In this document: positions 41,465 through 50,695 of the stretch, piece after piece
How positions within the stretch are numbered: position 1 is the first letter of the stretch
Layout: each line of letters opens with the position of its first letter
Source: Sphingobacteriaceae bacterium
Lineage (GTDB): Bacteria > Bacteroidota > Bacteroidia > Sphingobacteriales > Sphingobacteriaceae
Length of the DNA stretch: 64,000 nt
Assembly: GCA_029266635.1 (NCBI GenBank)
Contig: JAQSWM010000008.1
Span: forward strand, 186,001-250,000
Direction: 5' to 3'
Program-made: the position numbers and the translations under genes
The notes under the pieces: model-generated
Seen by the model: the letters and a program-made list of their open reading frames with translations, nothing else
What the model was told of the DNA's origin: nothing
Database searches by the model: none

Positions 41465-42468
41465 TCGTTCTTATACTTAGAGATGTTAGTTCCCGATACA
41501 TTCACCTCACGATATGGTACCAAAAGGCATTGCTTCTTAAGATTTGGACTTAAATTGTTGTCTATGTACGCATGTGCAGCCACAGAACCTCGAAAGCCCA
41601 TAACTCGCACAGTATAACCGGCGCCCGATTGGGATATTGACTGTCTGCTAACGTCTGCGCCTAAATTTGCTACTGCAGCGTCTGCTGTTTGCTTGTCTTT
41701 AAAAGGTCCTAACAAAACGGCGTACATCCGATTATCAGGTTGCTCAACTTGTCGAATTGCAGGTTGTGAAACTTCAGGTTCTCTCATTGCCCCTGGCACT
41801 TGGGACAGAATGGGCTGCGGAATAGGGAATGCGGGGAGAACAGGCGTTGGCACTTTACCGCTCTTTTTTAACGAAAGAGGAAAACTGATACCGAACACGA
41901 AATTTGCATTAGGCGATCCCGGATTAAAACAATACACCGGAATCTCAATATTCTTAAATGTTCCCTGAAGAAACAATCCTTTGTCAACTGTGCTCCGACT
42001 ATTCACAGTCATGTTTTGCTGAGCAGAGATCCCCACGGCCAAAAAATCCGACATCTCATAAAAAAGATCGTTCCAGCTGTACAGGAAAGCGTCAGCCTTG
42101 TTCTTGAAAGAAAAAGTGTATTGCGGTTGCGATGAAAGCGTAAATTGCTTGTAAGCGATCTCAACGTTTGCTGCTAAAGAGCCCCCCGTCATTGTTCCTA
42201 CCAAAGCTCCCGCCATAGGGCTGATGCTGTATGAAATCTTTCCATCTTTACTGAATGTGCGGCCCATATAGAACGAAAAGGTTTTAGCAGCCTCATAATT
42301 GTACCTGCTCTCGAAATACAATTTGTCTGATTCAAAGCTCAAAATCGGAGACATGGTTACGGGCTCATGCTTGTAAGCATAAACGTAATGTTGGAAGCTG
42401 CCTTGGGCAAACACCTTATGCAACAACCCGAAGAGGATCATTAACAGCAGACTTCTTTTCATTTTCAA
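41455..42468 (-). CDS. Outer-membrane beta-rich protein with C-terminal SPOR domain
   Basis: A 337-residue protein with signal peptide RSLLLMILFGLLHKVFAQ. Residues 25-205 show alternating hydrophobic strands of a PorP/SprF-like or other outer-membrane barrel (YFESRYNYEAAKTFSFYMGR, FVFGISFPLSL). A proline-rich linker (210-245) leads to a SPOR domain (MYAVLLGPFKDKQTADAAVA, then YTVRVMGFRG), which binds denuded peptidoglycan. It may tie the outer membrane to the wall. It overlaps the upstream gene by 53 nt and the kinase gene by 10 nt. Confidence 0.75.
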   Translation of the reverse strand: MKMKRSLLLMILFGLLHKVFAQGSFQHYVYAYKHEPVTMSPILSFESDKLYFESRYNYEAAKTFSFYMGRTFSKDGKISYSISPMAGALVGTMTGGSLAANVEIAYKQFTLSSQPQYTFSFKNKADAFLYSWNDLFYEMSDFLAVGISAQQNMTVNSRSTVDKGLFLQGTFKNIEIPVYCFNPGSPNANFVFGISFPLSLKKSGKVPTPVLPAFPIPQPILSQVPGAMREPEVSQPAIRQVEQPDNRMYAVLLGPFKDKQTADAAVANLGADVSRQSISQSGAGYTVRVMGFRGSVAAHAYIDNNLSPNLKKQCLLVPYREVNVSGTNISKYKNEWK

Positions 42469-43000
42469 TAATTATGATCTGAGCGGTAGCCAGCTTGTTC
42501 AGGATGGATATTTTTTTCAGATGCGGATTCCAGTTAAAAAGCAGTTCATCGATAGGATGCCATAAAATAACCCAGGCGAAGACATCCATCAAGTGGCTCA
42601 AGCCCAACTGGAGCTGATTTTCCTCATTCACGATCAACGGAAGGAAGAATTGAAATAGAACAACAATTACAAGGCTGATAGCCAGAACTGTCCAGTTCCT
42701 ATTTTTAAACCGTTCAAATGCTCTCTCTTCTTCCTCCTGTTTTTCTTTGTAATGCTTTCTGATTGCATACATCAGAGGCTCCGCGTATTTTTTATCGATG
42801 TCTTTATTGCATTTGAACTTGTAAAAAATCACATCGTAACGCTTGGCTCCCTTAACGCATTCTGAAACATACTCTTCAAAATCATGGCTCAATTGCCGCT
42901 TGTATATCGGCGAAGGATCGTTCTGATTAAAATATCCCTCAATAACCAACTGGTCTAAGGTGAGGTAGACATTTACAGTTTTTGAATTGGGCTTCGCCAT
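42416..43000 (-). CDS. Membrane protein of unknown function, 194 residues
   Basis: A cytoplasmic N-terminal half with many charged residues precedes a transmembrane helix (WTVLAISLVIVVLFQFFLPL, near residue 105-124) and a conserved-looking segment WVILWHPIDELLFNWNPHLK (143-162). I recall similar W-x-P-x4-L-x2-W patterns in small hypothetical membrane proteins but no assigned family. Its 3' end overlaps the SPOR gene signal-peptide region by 53 nt. It begins 4 nt after the S74 gene. Confidence 0.65.
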   Translation of the reverse strand: MAKPNSKTVNVYLTLDQLVIEGYFNQNDPSPIYKRQLSHDFEEYVSECVKGAKRYDVIFYKFKCNKDIDKKYAEPLMYAIRKHYKEKQEEEERAFERFKNRNWTVLAISLVIVVLFQFFLPLIVNEENQLQLGLSHLMDVFAWVILWHPIDELLFNWNPHLKKISILNKLATAQIIIIENEKKSAVNDPLRVVA

Positions 43001-43004
43001 GTTG

Positions 43005-44984
43005 CTATTTTACTGAAGCGTTTGAAGTTCCGCTTTGTAGCTTTTGCACAGATTTCTTAAGCTCGTCAATTTGCGCCTGCTGTTCTTTGATGGCGTTGAT
43101 GAGGACTGGGACGAGCTCAATATAATTGACGCTTAACATTCCTTTGTCTACATCACCGGTTACGATTTCTGGAATGATCTTTTTTGCATCTTGTGCTATC
43201 AGACCGATTTGCAAATCCGTTGATTGGCTGGCATCTTTCCAGTTATATGTTACCGGCTTTAAAGCAGTAATCGCCTTTAAGCCATAGTTCAGACTGCGGA
43301 TATTGTCCTTTAGCCGTCTGTCAGATGAAACATTAAAAGCACTTGCAGAAATGCTGCCATTCACTGTTAACTTGTTTGTACCATTTGGAGTATCTGTACC
43401 AATGGTAACTTGCTGAGTTGCAGCGGTCGTACCACCTTTGATGCGCATAACTTCAAAGCCGTCAGCTGTATTGTTTTTATTCAAAGTACCATAGTTGGTA
43501 AAAAATACGATATCCTTATTTGGATAACCATTGCCTATATAGAAGCTCTCTGGAGCTGAAGAATACAGATATCCACGGCTCGGCTGATTTAATATATTTG
43601 AATTATTATTCAAGTAACCTGTGCTGTTGATACCAAAATCAACATAATTGTTGTCAAAGCCCACTGCCTTCGCTCCATTTTGAGTACCATCATTTTGTAC
43701 AATAAAATCAGAGCTCGAGTTATTACCATAACCCTTATTTTGCACAATTGCCTGGATGTAATTATTGGTAGTTCCAACTGCCGACATAAGCGTTAATGCA
43801 GCAGTTGTTCCGGTATTACCCAAATCGCCTCCGTCTATCAGAAGCTTTTCAGGTTGAGTGCTGTCGAACGAATTTGTTCCAATTCCGACGTTCCCATCGC
43901 TGGTAATCCGCATTTTTTCATCTGCGGTTGCAGTTCCATCGGTAAAAAATATCAAGTCCTTTCCTGTGGTTGCATTTCCAATTACGAAGTTATTGTTGCC
44001 TGTGCTATATAGATAACCCAGGTTTGCGCCATTCAATATAGGGTCTTTTGTGTTGTTGTATCCCGATGAGTTAACGCCCAAATCGACGTAGTTAACTAAT
44101 TCGGACGCATTATCAGCTGACGCCACCAGATCTGAGCTAGCAGACGTACCTGTGGAACGATTCTGAATATTAAGCTGCAAGTAATTATTGATAGAACCCT
44201 TACCGCTAATCACATTCCAGGAGGTTGTTGTTCCCGCATCAACAAGAAACTTTTCCCTCTGTGATTGTGAAGCAACGCCCCCAATTGTTGCTGTTGTTGT
44301 GGTGAAAGTGGGAGTAGTTCCAACTGCCACACTTCCTAAACTATCAAGCCAAAGTCGCTGAGTATTATTAGTCCGCATACGCAAGCTCGTTAAGTTTGTA
44401 GACCCTAGAAAATTTGAACTTAAACTGGCGTTACCAGATAACGACCAAGCATTTGTCGACGGGGTTGCAAGCGATGTAGAAGGTAATTTCTTAACTACGC
44501 CTCCTACGATAGTAAGCAAACTGTCTGTGTTAGTTCCGACTGCGAGGCCAGTAAGAAACAACGGATTGGCAGTTGCATTAACCTGCAACTTGTAAGATGG
44601 GCTGGTGTTAGTACCAATACCTACATTACCTCCATTGTAATATATATTGCTGCCATTTGCTGTCCAGGGCACTGTTGAGCTGGTTGTTAAAGCAACCCAA
44701 GAAGTTCCGTTCCAATAATAATAACCGGGCACAACGTTGTTCGGAGCAGAACCTGCAGTTGCCGTGTTATAAACTAATAGTGATGTTGTTGGCGATGAAA
44801 CCGGTGATGCCGAGTTAGTAGCTGTTAAAGCCACCCTTGGTACTAACAAGCCCTTATCAGTAAAACTTACATCTAAACCTGCCGACGCATCGGGCGCCGC
44901 ACCTGTAGAATTAATACCAACGTTTTGTGAAAAAGCCGAGCTGGCAGCTAATAAAAAAAGAAAAAATAATCCCCCTCTGAACAT
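43005..44984 (-). CDS. Secreted tail-fibre-like protein with S74 intramolecular chaperone domain
   Basis: A 659-residue protein. The start at 44984 gives the signal peptide MFRGGLFFLFLLAASSAFSQ. A repetitive Ser/Thr/Asn/Gly-rich shaft follows with recurring NVGIGTN units (NVGIGTNTSPSYKLQV, GNVGIGTNSFDSTQPEKLL). The C-terminal S74 domain (about 560-640) starts SSDRRLKDNIRSLNYGLKAI and has IGLIAQDAKKIIPEIV, with a final coiled coil (EQQAQIDELKKSVQKL). S74 domains trimerise and fold phage tail spikes and then self-cleave. First gene of the five-gene operon. Confidence 0.88.
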   Translation of the reverse strand: MFRGGLFFLFLLAASSAFSQNVGINSTGAAPDASAGLDVSFTDKGLLVPRVALTATNSASPVSSPTTSLLVYNTATAGSAPNNVVPGYYYWNGTSWVALTTSSTVPWTANGSNIYYNGGNVGIGTNTSPSYKLQVNATANPLFLTGLAVGTNTDSLLTIVGGVVKKLPSTSLATPSTNAWSLSGNASLSSNFLGSTNLTSLRMRTNNTQRLWLDSLGSVAVGTTPTFTTTTATIGGVASQSQREKFLVDAGTTTSWNVISGKGSINNYLQLNIQNRSTGTSASSDLVASADNASELVNYVDLGVNSSGYNNTKDPILNGANLGYLYSTGNNNFVIGNATTGKDLIFFTDGTATADEKMRITSDGNVGIGTNSFDSTQPEKLLIDGGDLGNTGTTAALTLMSAVGTTNNYIQAIVQNKGYGNNSSSDFIVQNDGTQNGAKAVGFDNNYVDFGINSTGYLNNNSNILNQPSRGYLYSSAPESFYIGNGYPNKDIVFFTNYGTLNKNNTADGFEVMRIKGGTTAATQQVTIGTDTPNGTNKLTVNGSISASAFNVSSDRRLKDNIRSLNYGLKAITALKPVTYNWKDASQSTDLQIGLIAQDAKKIIPEIVTGDVDKGMLSVNYIELVPVLINAIKEQQAQIDELKKSVQKLQSGTSNASVK

Positions 44985-45008
44985 GTCCTTAATCTTGATA
45001 ATGAGCAA

Positions 45009-45421
45009 TAATTATAGAATGTAAGTTTTACGTGTATACGATTAATTGGTTGCGACGGATTTGACTAAAGCAACGGACAAAGTTAACAAGCTGCAAGATG
45101 TAAAAATATTGATACTTTTAAAATTGTTAAGAATGACCTGCCCGCGTTTAGCAACTATCTCACCAAAGATTAGAAGTGCCGTACAGAGGCTTAAGGCCGG
45201 GGCCATCAATGTTGGTGGGGAAAATTATCTCGTGCAGTTGCTTCAAGGCGGGCAAGTTGTACCGCGTTGAACCACGCTTTTTTCTCAACTGACCAATTGG
45301 AGCTACCGTAAAATCTAGTTATAAAATTGCTGTCAGGCATGTAGAGGAGCACTTAAAGAAAACAGCAGCTTCAAAACAGCGCTGGAGAATGTACTCCTGA
45401 AGGGGATTAGAAAAGTAATGG
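45009..45421. other. 413-nt region upstream of the S74 operon
   Basis: CAAAGTTA at 45078-45085 (minus-strand TAACTTTG) is a good -7 element for the five-gene operon, giving a leader of about 87 nt. The rest, up to the tRNA gene, shows no convincing gene; a plus-strand frame at 45046-45270 lacks recognisable features. No hairpin or repeat stands out. Confidence 0.5.
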
Positions 45422-45505
45422 TACCCAGGAGCAGATTCGAACTGCCACACCTTTGCAGGCGCCAGCCCCTCAAGCTGGTGCGTCTACCAATTTCGCCACC
45501 TGGGT
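45422..45505 (-). tRNA. tRNA-Leu(GAG)
   Basis: An 84-nt class II tRNA on the minus strand: acceptor ACCCAGG/CCTGGGT with discriminator A, anticodon stem CCAGC/GCTGG with loop TTGAGGG (anticodon GAG), a long variable arm and T-loop TTCGAAT. CCA is not encoded. Confidence 0.95.
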
Positions 45506-45518
45506 TTTTGAAGGACTG

Positions 45519-45526
45519 CAAATATA
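45519..45526 (-). promoter_or_regulatory. -7 element of tRNA-Leu(GAG)
   Basis: Minus-strand TATATTTG, full consensus match, 13 nt upstream of the tRNA. Confidence 0.6.
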
Positions 45527-45553
45527 GAGTTTGCTTTGATAAGTTGAAAGAAT

Positions 45554-46315
45554 TTATAGCTCAATTACGAGCCCATCGTATGCGAGTGAAATTCCAGGCG
45601 GAAGCTCTTGTGAAATATCCTCATGCCTTCCCAGTTTGTGGCTGATATGCGTAAAATAGGTCTGCTCTGCGCCAAGCTCTTCAGCTATCGCGATTGCCTC
45701 TTCCAAAGTGAAATGCGAGATATGCCTTTCCTTTTGCAATGCATTTATCACCAGTACCTCAGAACCTTTAATTTTTTCCCGCTCCTCTTCTGCAATGGTT
45801 TTAGCATCCGTGATGTAAGTAAAATCGCCTATCCTGAAGCCTAAAACCGGGAGCAAATAGTGCATAACTTCTATAGGTACAATATCAACTCCTTGGATTG
45901 CAAACGGCTTGTTTTCAATCTCCTGCATCGCGATAAGCGGCACACCAGGATATTTAAACTCTTCGAAGGCGTAATGAAATTCCCTCAGCAGAGCTGCCTG
46001 CACGCGTTTGTGGGCATACACGTTCAATTCAGACTGCTGGCGGTAGTTAAATGCACGGATATCGTCCAAGCCTGCTATGTGGTCTTTGTGTTCGTGCGTA
46101 AAAATAATAGCATCGAGGTGCTTCACCCCCGCCCGCAACATTTGATACCGAAAGTCGGGACCGGAATCTATCACGAATGTTTTGCCTGAAACTTCAATGA
46201 GCATGGAAACCCGAAGGCGTTTATCGCGAGCATCTGCCGAGGTGCAAACAGCACACTCGCACGCAATCACGGGCACGCCCTGAGATGTTCCTGTTCCTAA
46301 AAATGTTGCTTTCAA
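45554..46315 (-). CDS. MBL-fold metallohydrolase (PhnP/lipoate-biosynthesis-like group)
   Basis: A 253-residue metallo-beta-lactamase fold protein. It opens ATFLGTGTSQGVPVIACECA (GTGTSxGxP), has the metal motif HxHxDH as FTHEHKDHIAGLDD near residue 75, and ends with YFTHISHKLGRHEDI. The group includes PhnP phosphodiesterases. The start overlaps the stop of the upstream 90-residue gene by 4 nt. Substrate unknown, possibly cyclic nucleotide-like phosphodiesters. Confidence 0.88.
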   Translation of the reverse strand: MKATFLGTGTSQGVPVIACECAVCTSADARDKRLRVSMLIEVSGKTFVIDSGPDFRYQMLRAGVKHLDAIIFTHEHKDHIAGLDDIRAFNYRQQSELNVYAHKRVQAALLREFHYAFEEFKYPGVPLIAMQEIENKPFAIQGVDIVPIEVMHYLLPVLGFRIGDFTYITDAKTIAEEEREKIKGSEVLVINALQKERHISHFTLEEAIAIAEELGAEQTYFTHISHKLGRHEDISQELPPGISLAYDGLVIEL

Positions 46316-46584
46316 AGTTCCAGTTCAGTTTGTTTCAAAGCGTACAGAAATTGCTTTTGCTTGTCGTCGAGCAAAGCCTCATCGGCATTGATCTGCTTTA
46401 ACAAATCTGATAAGGAAATGATTTTGCTTTCTAAATTGGAGAACTTGTTTACTACAATTATCCTACTGCTCTGAAGCATGCAGGCACCGGTTTTGAAATT
46501 GCCTTTTTCATAACGCACGCGATACCCGAGGCTTTTAAAAAGCCCTTCAATCTTTTCTAAACTGTGCTGGGTAAAGGCTAACAT
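46312..46584 (-). CDS. Hypothetical protein, 90 residues
   Basis: A small soluble protein starting MLAFTQHSLEKIEGLFKSLG and ending FLYALKQTELEL. By eye it has an N-terminal helix, a short beta hairpin (RVRYEKGNFKTGACML), and a C-terminal helix pair. No known domain. It is translationally coupled to the MBL hydrolase gene by a 4-nt overlap, so the two proteins may act together. Confidence 0.7.
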   Translation of the reverse strand: MLAFTQHSLEKIEGLFKSLGYRVRYEKGNFKTGACMLQSSRIIVVNKFSNLESKIISLSDLLKQINADEALLDDKQKQFLYALKQTELEL

Positions 46585-46642
46585 GCAAGTCCAGTTCTCC
46601 GGGCAATATTAACCATTTGCTTATAAGCACGCAAAGCGAAGT

Positions 46643-47293
46643 TTAGCGCAAATCTACGACTTCCACTCCGGGATGAGCCTTGGGATTGAAGGAAAAAATA
46701 GATTCAGAAACTTTCACATTAGGTGTAAACGACCGAATCAAATACGTGTACTTTGCCCCGCCTTTATCAAAAATGATGGCATTGCTGATGGTTTTGTTCG
46801 CTTTGTCTATACTTAAGCGCACTTTGAAAAATGAGGGCTTGGTATCAACCGGACTAAGATCAATGGTGTAAGTGGATCTACCGTTTATTTTGCCATCACC
46901 AACATACAGGTACTTATATCCTTTTTCATAAATAGTAAAGATCTGAGCAGGATTTATAGAATTCTGGCTATTGTCCACATCACTAACCTGAACCTCTTTG
47001 TCCTGTTTCTGATATGTCCACTGCGTTTTTCCATCACTGATCAGATCCTGATCTTTAAGGGTAACCTTGTATTTGTTGGTTTTAGATTTTACGTAAATAG
47101 TTCCCGTTTGGCTCTGCTTGATCTTGGCTGCCGGATTATCTATTGTAAGAGTAAAATCCGCCTTGATTATATTATATGTGCGATATTTCTGACTAACCTG
47201 AGCTAAAATCGATTTCGCCCTGGCATCCGTTTGGGCAAATCCTGCAACTGCAATAAACGTCAGCAGAAATGTGACTGTTATTATTTTCTTCAT
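46643..47293 (-). CDS. lolA: Outer-membrane lipoprotein carrier protein LolA
   Basis: A 216-residue periplasmic protein with signal peptide MKKIITVTFLLTFIAVAGFA. The LolA fold is visible as ILAQVSQKYRTYNIIKADFT, QSQTGTIYVKSKTNKYKV, LISDGKTQWTYQKQDKEVQV and a YTYLIRSFTPNVKVSESIFS tail. It shuttles lipoproteins across the periplasm. It starts 9 nt after ftsK, a pairing I recall as common in Bacteroidota. Confidence 0.92.
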   Translation of the reverse strand: MKKIITVTFLLTFIAVAGFAQTDARAKSILAQVSQKYRTYNIIKADFTLTIDNPAAKIKQSQTGTIYVKSKTNKYKVTLKDQDLISDGKTQWTYQKQDKEVQVSDVDNSQNSINPAQIFTIYEKGYKYLYVGDGKINGRSTYTIDLSPVDTKPSFFKVRLSIDKANKTISNAIIFDKGGAKYTYLIRSFTPNVKVSESIFSFNPKAHPGVEVVDLR

Positions 47294-47302
47294 AAGTATC
47301 CT

Positions 47303-49909
47303 TTATTCTTTAGCGTTCAAATTGTCTAAAAATTGTTCCAAAGAATATTCATCGGGCAATAAAACCTCCCGGGCCTTGCTTCCCTCGAACGGACCAACCA
47401 CGCCGGCAGCCTCCAATTGATCAATAATCCGGCCTGCTCTGTTGTATCCTAATTTCAGCTTTCGCTGGATGAGAGAAGTGGATCCTTGCTGATGCAGCAC
47501 TATCAATCTGGCAGCATCTTCAAACATGGGGTCACGGTTGTTCGGATCGAAATCTTTGATAGTTCCGCCTTCGCCGTTCTCATCCACGTACTCCGGAAGC
47601 ATCCACGCCGAAGCATAGCCACGCTGCTCGCCAATGTAGTCCGACACGCGTTCCACCTCAGGCGTGTCCACAAAGGCGCACTGAATCCTGATCAAATCGC
47701 TGCCCGTTGCCAAAAGCATATCCCCTCGGCCAATAAGCTGATCGGCACCGCCACTATCCAGAATGGTACGTGAATCTATTTTTGAAAGCACCCGGAACGC
47801 AAGCCTTGCCGGAAAATTCGCCTTAATTGTACCTGTAATAATATTCACCGATGGACGCTGGGTTGCAATAACGAGGTGAATGCCAATAGCCCGGGCAAGC
47901 TGCGCCAAACGTGCAATGGGCGCTTCCACTTCCTTACCTGCTGTCATCATCAAATCGGCAAACTCATCCACAATCAACACAATGAATGGCAGAAAGCGAT
48001 GTCCTTCGTTCGGATTTAATTTGCGGTTCACAAACTTACTGTTGTATTCTTTCAGGTTGCGTACCTGTGCATTTTTCAGCAGGTCGTAGCGCTGATCCAT
48101 CTCAATACAAAGTGAGTTCAGTGTATTGATAACTTTTTTAGTGTCGGTGATAATTGCATCTTCTTCGCCGGGAAGCTTAGCGAGGAAATGTCTTTCTATT
48201 TTCCGGAAAAGCGTCAACTCCACCTTTTTCGGGTCAACCAGCACAAACTTCAACTCCGATGGATGCTTTTTATACAACAAGGAAGCAAGAATGGCGTTTA
48301 TGCCCACCGATTTACCCTGTCCAGTTGCTCCGGCAACAAGCAAGTGAGGCATTTTAGCCAGATCGGCGATGTAAACCTCATTGGAAATGGTTTTGCCAAG
48401 TGCAATCGGCAGATCCATTGTAGTGCTCTGGAACTTCTCTGTCGCCAAAACAGAGCGCATGGAAACCATCTCGGGATGTTGATTAGGAACCTCAATACCG
48501 ATAGTTCCTTTCCCCGGCATTGGCGCAATGATACGTATGCCTAGTGCTGCGAGGCTTAGGGCAATATCATCTTCAAGATTCTTGATCTTAGAAATCCGGA
48601 CACCCGGCGCCGGGATAATCTCGTACAAAGTTACCGTCGGACCGATGGTAGCTTTGATCTTTTCAATTTCAATATTGTAGTGGTTGAGCGTTTCTACGAT
48701 CTTGTTCTTATTGGCTTCGAGCTCGTCGGCGTTCACCGAAATCTTGTTTGAGCCATAATTTTCAAGCAAATCGAGCGGTGGATACTTATAGCTGGCAAGA
48801 TCAAGCTTCGGATCGTATTGCCCGAACTGTTCCACCAAATCATTGGCAGTTTTTTCTTCTTTCGGCTTCTCTACGGTGAGCTCGGGCTCATGCGGAGGCT
48901 CCACTTCAAGCTCAGTATCAGCCTTGGGACCGGCGGCAGCTTTAGGCTCTAAAATTACGTTTGAAGCAATAGTTTCAAAATCTACAGTGCGGTTCGGGAT
49001 GATCGGCTCAGGCCCTTCCTCATCCTCCAGGGCCACGGGCTCAGCAATACGCTCCTGTTGCATCAAATTGCCGGTGCGTGTGTCCGGCTGTTTATCTTCT
49101 ACTATCAGGCTTCTGTTCCTCAGCGGGAACTCTACCGGCTCTGAGCGAACTTCGTCAACCAGTTCAATATTCTCGGGTCCGCTTTCATCTTCAACCAAAC
49201 TATCAGCTTTTGCACGTTGAGGTATTTTGAAATCGATGTTGTAGGCTATGATGAGTGCTGTCAATCCCGCGAAAGCGATAATACCCGCAATACCAGCATT
49301 GCCGACCTGCGCCTGCAGCAAACGGTTAGACCAAAAGCCAAATTCGCCTTCCAGAAAATGTGGATAATCTGAAACGAATCCATGAAAGAATGCCAGGGTG
49401 AGGGAAACAAATATCAGCAGGAAAAATGAATAGCCTAAAGTTTTGGAGATCGAAAACAGCTTAACCTTAAAAAGCATTCGGTAGCCGATAATGAAAAACA
49501 CGGCTATAAATACAAATGAGGCAATGCCAAACCATTCATAGATAAACTGGTGCGACATGAGTGCACCCAGCTTACCCAGCCAATTTTCCACCACAGGCAC
49601 TTTCTGCCCTGCTTTCTCGAACTCGGCAGGAGTTTTAAAGAGGTTATGCCAGCCGCCGTTTGCATCAAGCACATAGCTCTGATCTTCCTGCCAGGTGAAC
49701 AGATATGATGTAAAAGCAACCAGAAAATACAGGGAAACGATCAGGAAAAATAATCCCGCAATCTTCACAACCCGCCCATCGCTCAGGTCGAATTTGGGCA
49801 GATACTCGGTTTTTTCTTTTTGGATGCGCTCGCGAGGTTTTGTTCTTGGCTGTGATTCGGGCTCTTCGCGAAAAGAGTTTGATCTAAACTGATTTCCTTT
49901 TACAGGCAT
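47303..49909 (-). CDS. ftsK: DNA translocase FtsK/SpoIIIE
   Basis: An 868-residue protein. About four N-terminal transmembrane helices (50-235) and an acidic linker (240-375) precede the motor domain with Walker A GATGQGKSVGINAI near residue 527 and Walker B FIVLIVDEFADLMM near 650. The C-terminal gamma winged helix (STSLIQRKLKLGYNRAGRII) recognises orienting DNA motifs. It pumps chromosomal DNA at division and coordinates dimer resolution. CAAATATA at 49933-49940 is a minus-strand TATATTTG -7 element just upstream. Confidence 0.97.
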   Translation of the reverse strand: MPVKGNQFRSNSFREEPESQPRTKPRERIQKEKTEYLPKFDLSDGRVVKIAGLFFLIVSLYFLVAFTSYLFTWQEDQSYVLDANGGWHNLFKTPAEFEKAGQKVPVVENWLGKLGALMSHQFIYEWFGIASFVFIAVFFIIGYRMLFKVKLFSISKTLGYSFFLLIFVSLTLAFFHGFVSDYPHFLEGEFGFWSNRLLQAQVGNAGIAGIIAFAGLTALIIAYNIDFKIPQRAKADSLVEDESGPENIELVDEVRSEPVEFPLRNRSLIVEDKQPDTRTGNLMQQERIAEPVALEDEEGPEPIIPNRTVDFETIASNVILEPKAAAGPKADTELEVEPPHEPELTVEKPKEEKTANDLVEQFGQYDPKLDLASYKYPPLDLLENYGSNKISVNADELEANKNKIVETLNHYNIEIEKIKATIGPTVTLYEIIPAPGVRISKIKNLEDDIALSLAALGIRIIAPMPGKGTIGIEVPNQHPEMVSMRSVLATEKFQSTTMDLPIALGKTISNEVYIADLAKMPHLLVAGATGQGKSVGINAILASLLYKKHPSELKFVLVDPKKVELTLFRKIERHFLAKLPGEEDAIITDTKKVINTLNSLCIEMDQRYDLLKNAQVRNLKEYNSKFVNRKLNPNEGHRFLPFIVLIVDEFADLMMTAGKEVEAPIARLAQLARAIGIHLVIATQRPSVNIITGTIKANFPARLAFRVLSKIDSRTILDSGGADQLIGRGDMLLATGSDLIRIQCAFVDTPEVERVSDYIGEQRGYASAWMLPEYVDENGEGGTIKDFDPNNRDPMFEDAARLIVLHQQGSTSLIQRKLKLGYNRAGRIIDQLEAAGVVGPFEGSKAREVLLPDEYSLEQFLDNLNAKE

Positions 49910-49932
49910 TCGGTATGGCAGGGTTTATCTCA

Positions 49933-49940
49933 CAAATATA
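49933..49940 (-). promoter_or_regulatory. -7 element of the ftsK-lolA transcript
   Basis: Minus-strand TATATTTG, a full TAnnTTTG match, 24 nt before the ftsK start codon; the -33 box is not clear. Confidence 0.45.
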
Positions 49941-50044
49941 AATTAATTCCGCTTAGAGTTTTAAGCGGATGAGCCGATTAATTGGATTCCATCTGTTCGT
50001 TTTATTTTCCTATTATTGGTTGTTTAATTGTTGATTCAATTGCT

Positions 50045-50695
50045 ATGAACAACCATCTACTTGAGGAGTATATTGAGGTAGGCGATGTAAGTGCGCTAAC
50101 CGAGCTGCTGGCCGAAAATCCTGCGCTGGCACGCGAGAAAACCAGCCATAATATCTCTCCTCTTATGCTCGCCTGCTACTACAAAAAGGCGGACATTGCC
50201 CGGGTAATTTTAAAGCACATTAAAGAACCTGATATCCACGAAGCATCTGCTGCAGGCAAGTTTGACAGCGTAGCTAATATAATTTATAATCAGCCGGAGC
50301 TTATTAATACCTATTCAGATGACGGCTTTACTCCGCTTGGGCTTGCCTGTTATTTTGAACACGAAGAAATTGCCCGATATCTTTTGCTAAAGGGAGCCGA
50401 TGTAAACCTGCCTTCGAACAACGGATTCAATGTTTTCCCGCTGCACTCGGCAGTTGCTGCCAACAACACCGACATCACCAAGATCCTGCTTGAAGCAGGT
50501 GCTGAGGTGAACGTTGCCCAGGCTTCGGGCACAACGCCCCTGCACTCCGCAGCTCAGAACGGCAACATCGAAATACTCATAAACTTATTAGAAGCGGGCG
50601 CCAATGTGAACGCCCGCATGGAAGGTGGAAAGCTGCCCGCCGACATGGCTTCGGAAAAGGGATTCCATGATATTGCCCGCATTCTTGCGGAATGA
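50045..50695 (+). CDS. Ankyrin repeat protein
   Basis: A 216-residue cytoplasmic protein made of about five to six ankyrin repeats. Examples are ISPLMLACYYKKADIARVIL, FTPLGLACYFEHEEIARYLL, FPLHSAVAANNTDITKILLE and TTPLHSAAQNGNIEILINLL. The start at 50045 (MNNHLLEEYIEVGD) excludes a hydrophobic upstream extension. A protein-protein interaction scaffold; partner unknown. Its stop codon directly abuts the stop of the converging DUF4476 gene. Confidence 0.9.
   Translation: MNNHLLEEYIEVGDVSALTELLAENPALAREKTSHNISPLMLACYYKKADIARVILKHIKEPDIHEASAAGKFDSVANIIYNQPELINTYSDDGFTPLGLACYFEHEEIARYLLLKGADVNLPSNNGFNVFPLHSAVAANNTDITKILLEAGAEVNVAQASGTTPLHSAAQNGNIEILINLLEAGANVNARMEGGKLPADMASEKGFHDIARILAE

Noticed and set aside
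45046-45270. Plus-strand 74-codon open frame upstream of the S74 operon
   Set aside because: It overlaps the likely promoter of the minus-strand operon and resembles no known protein.
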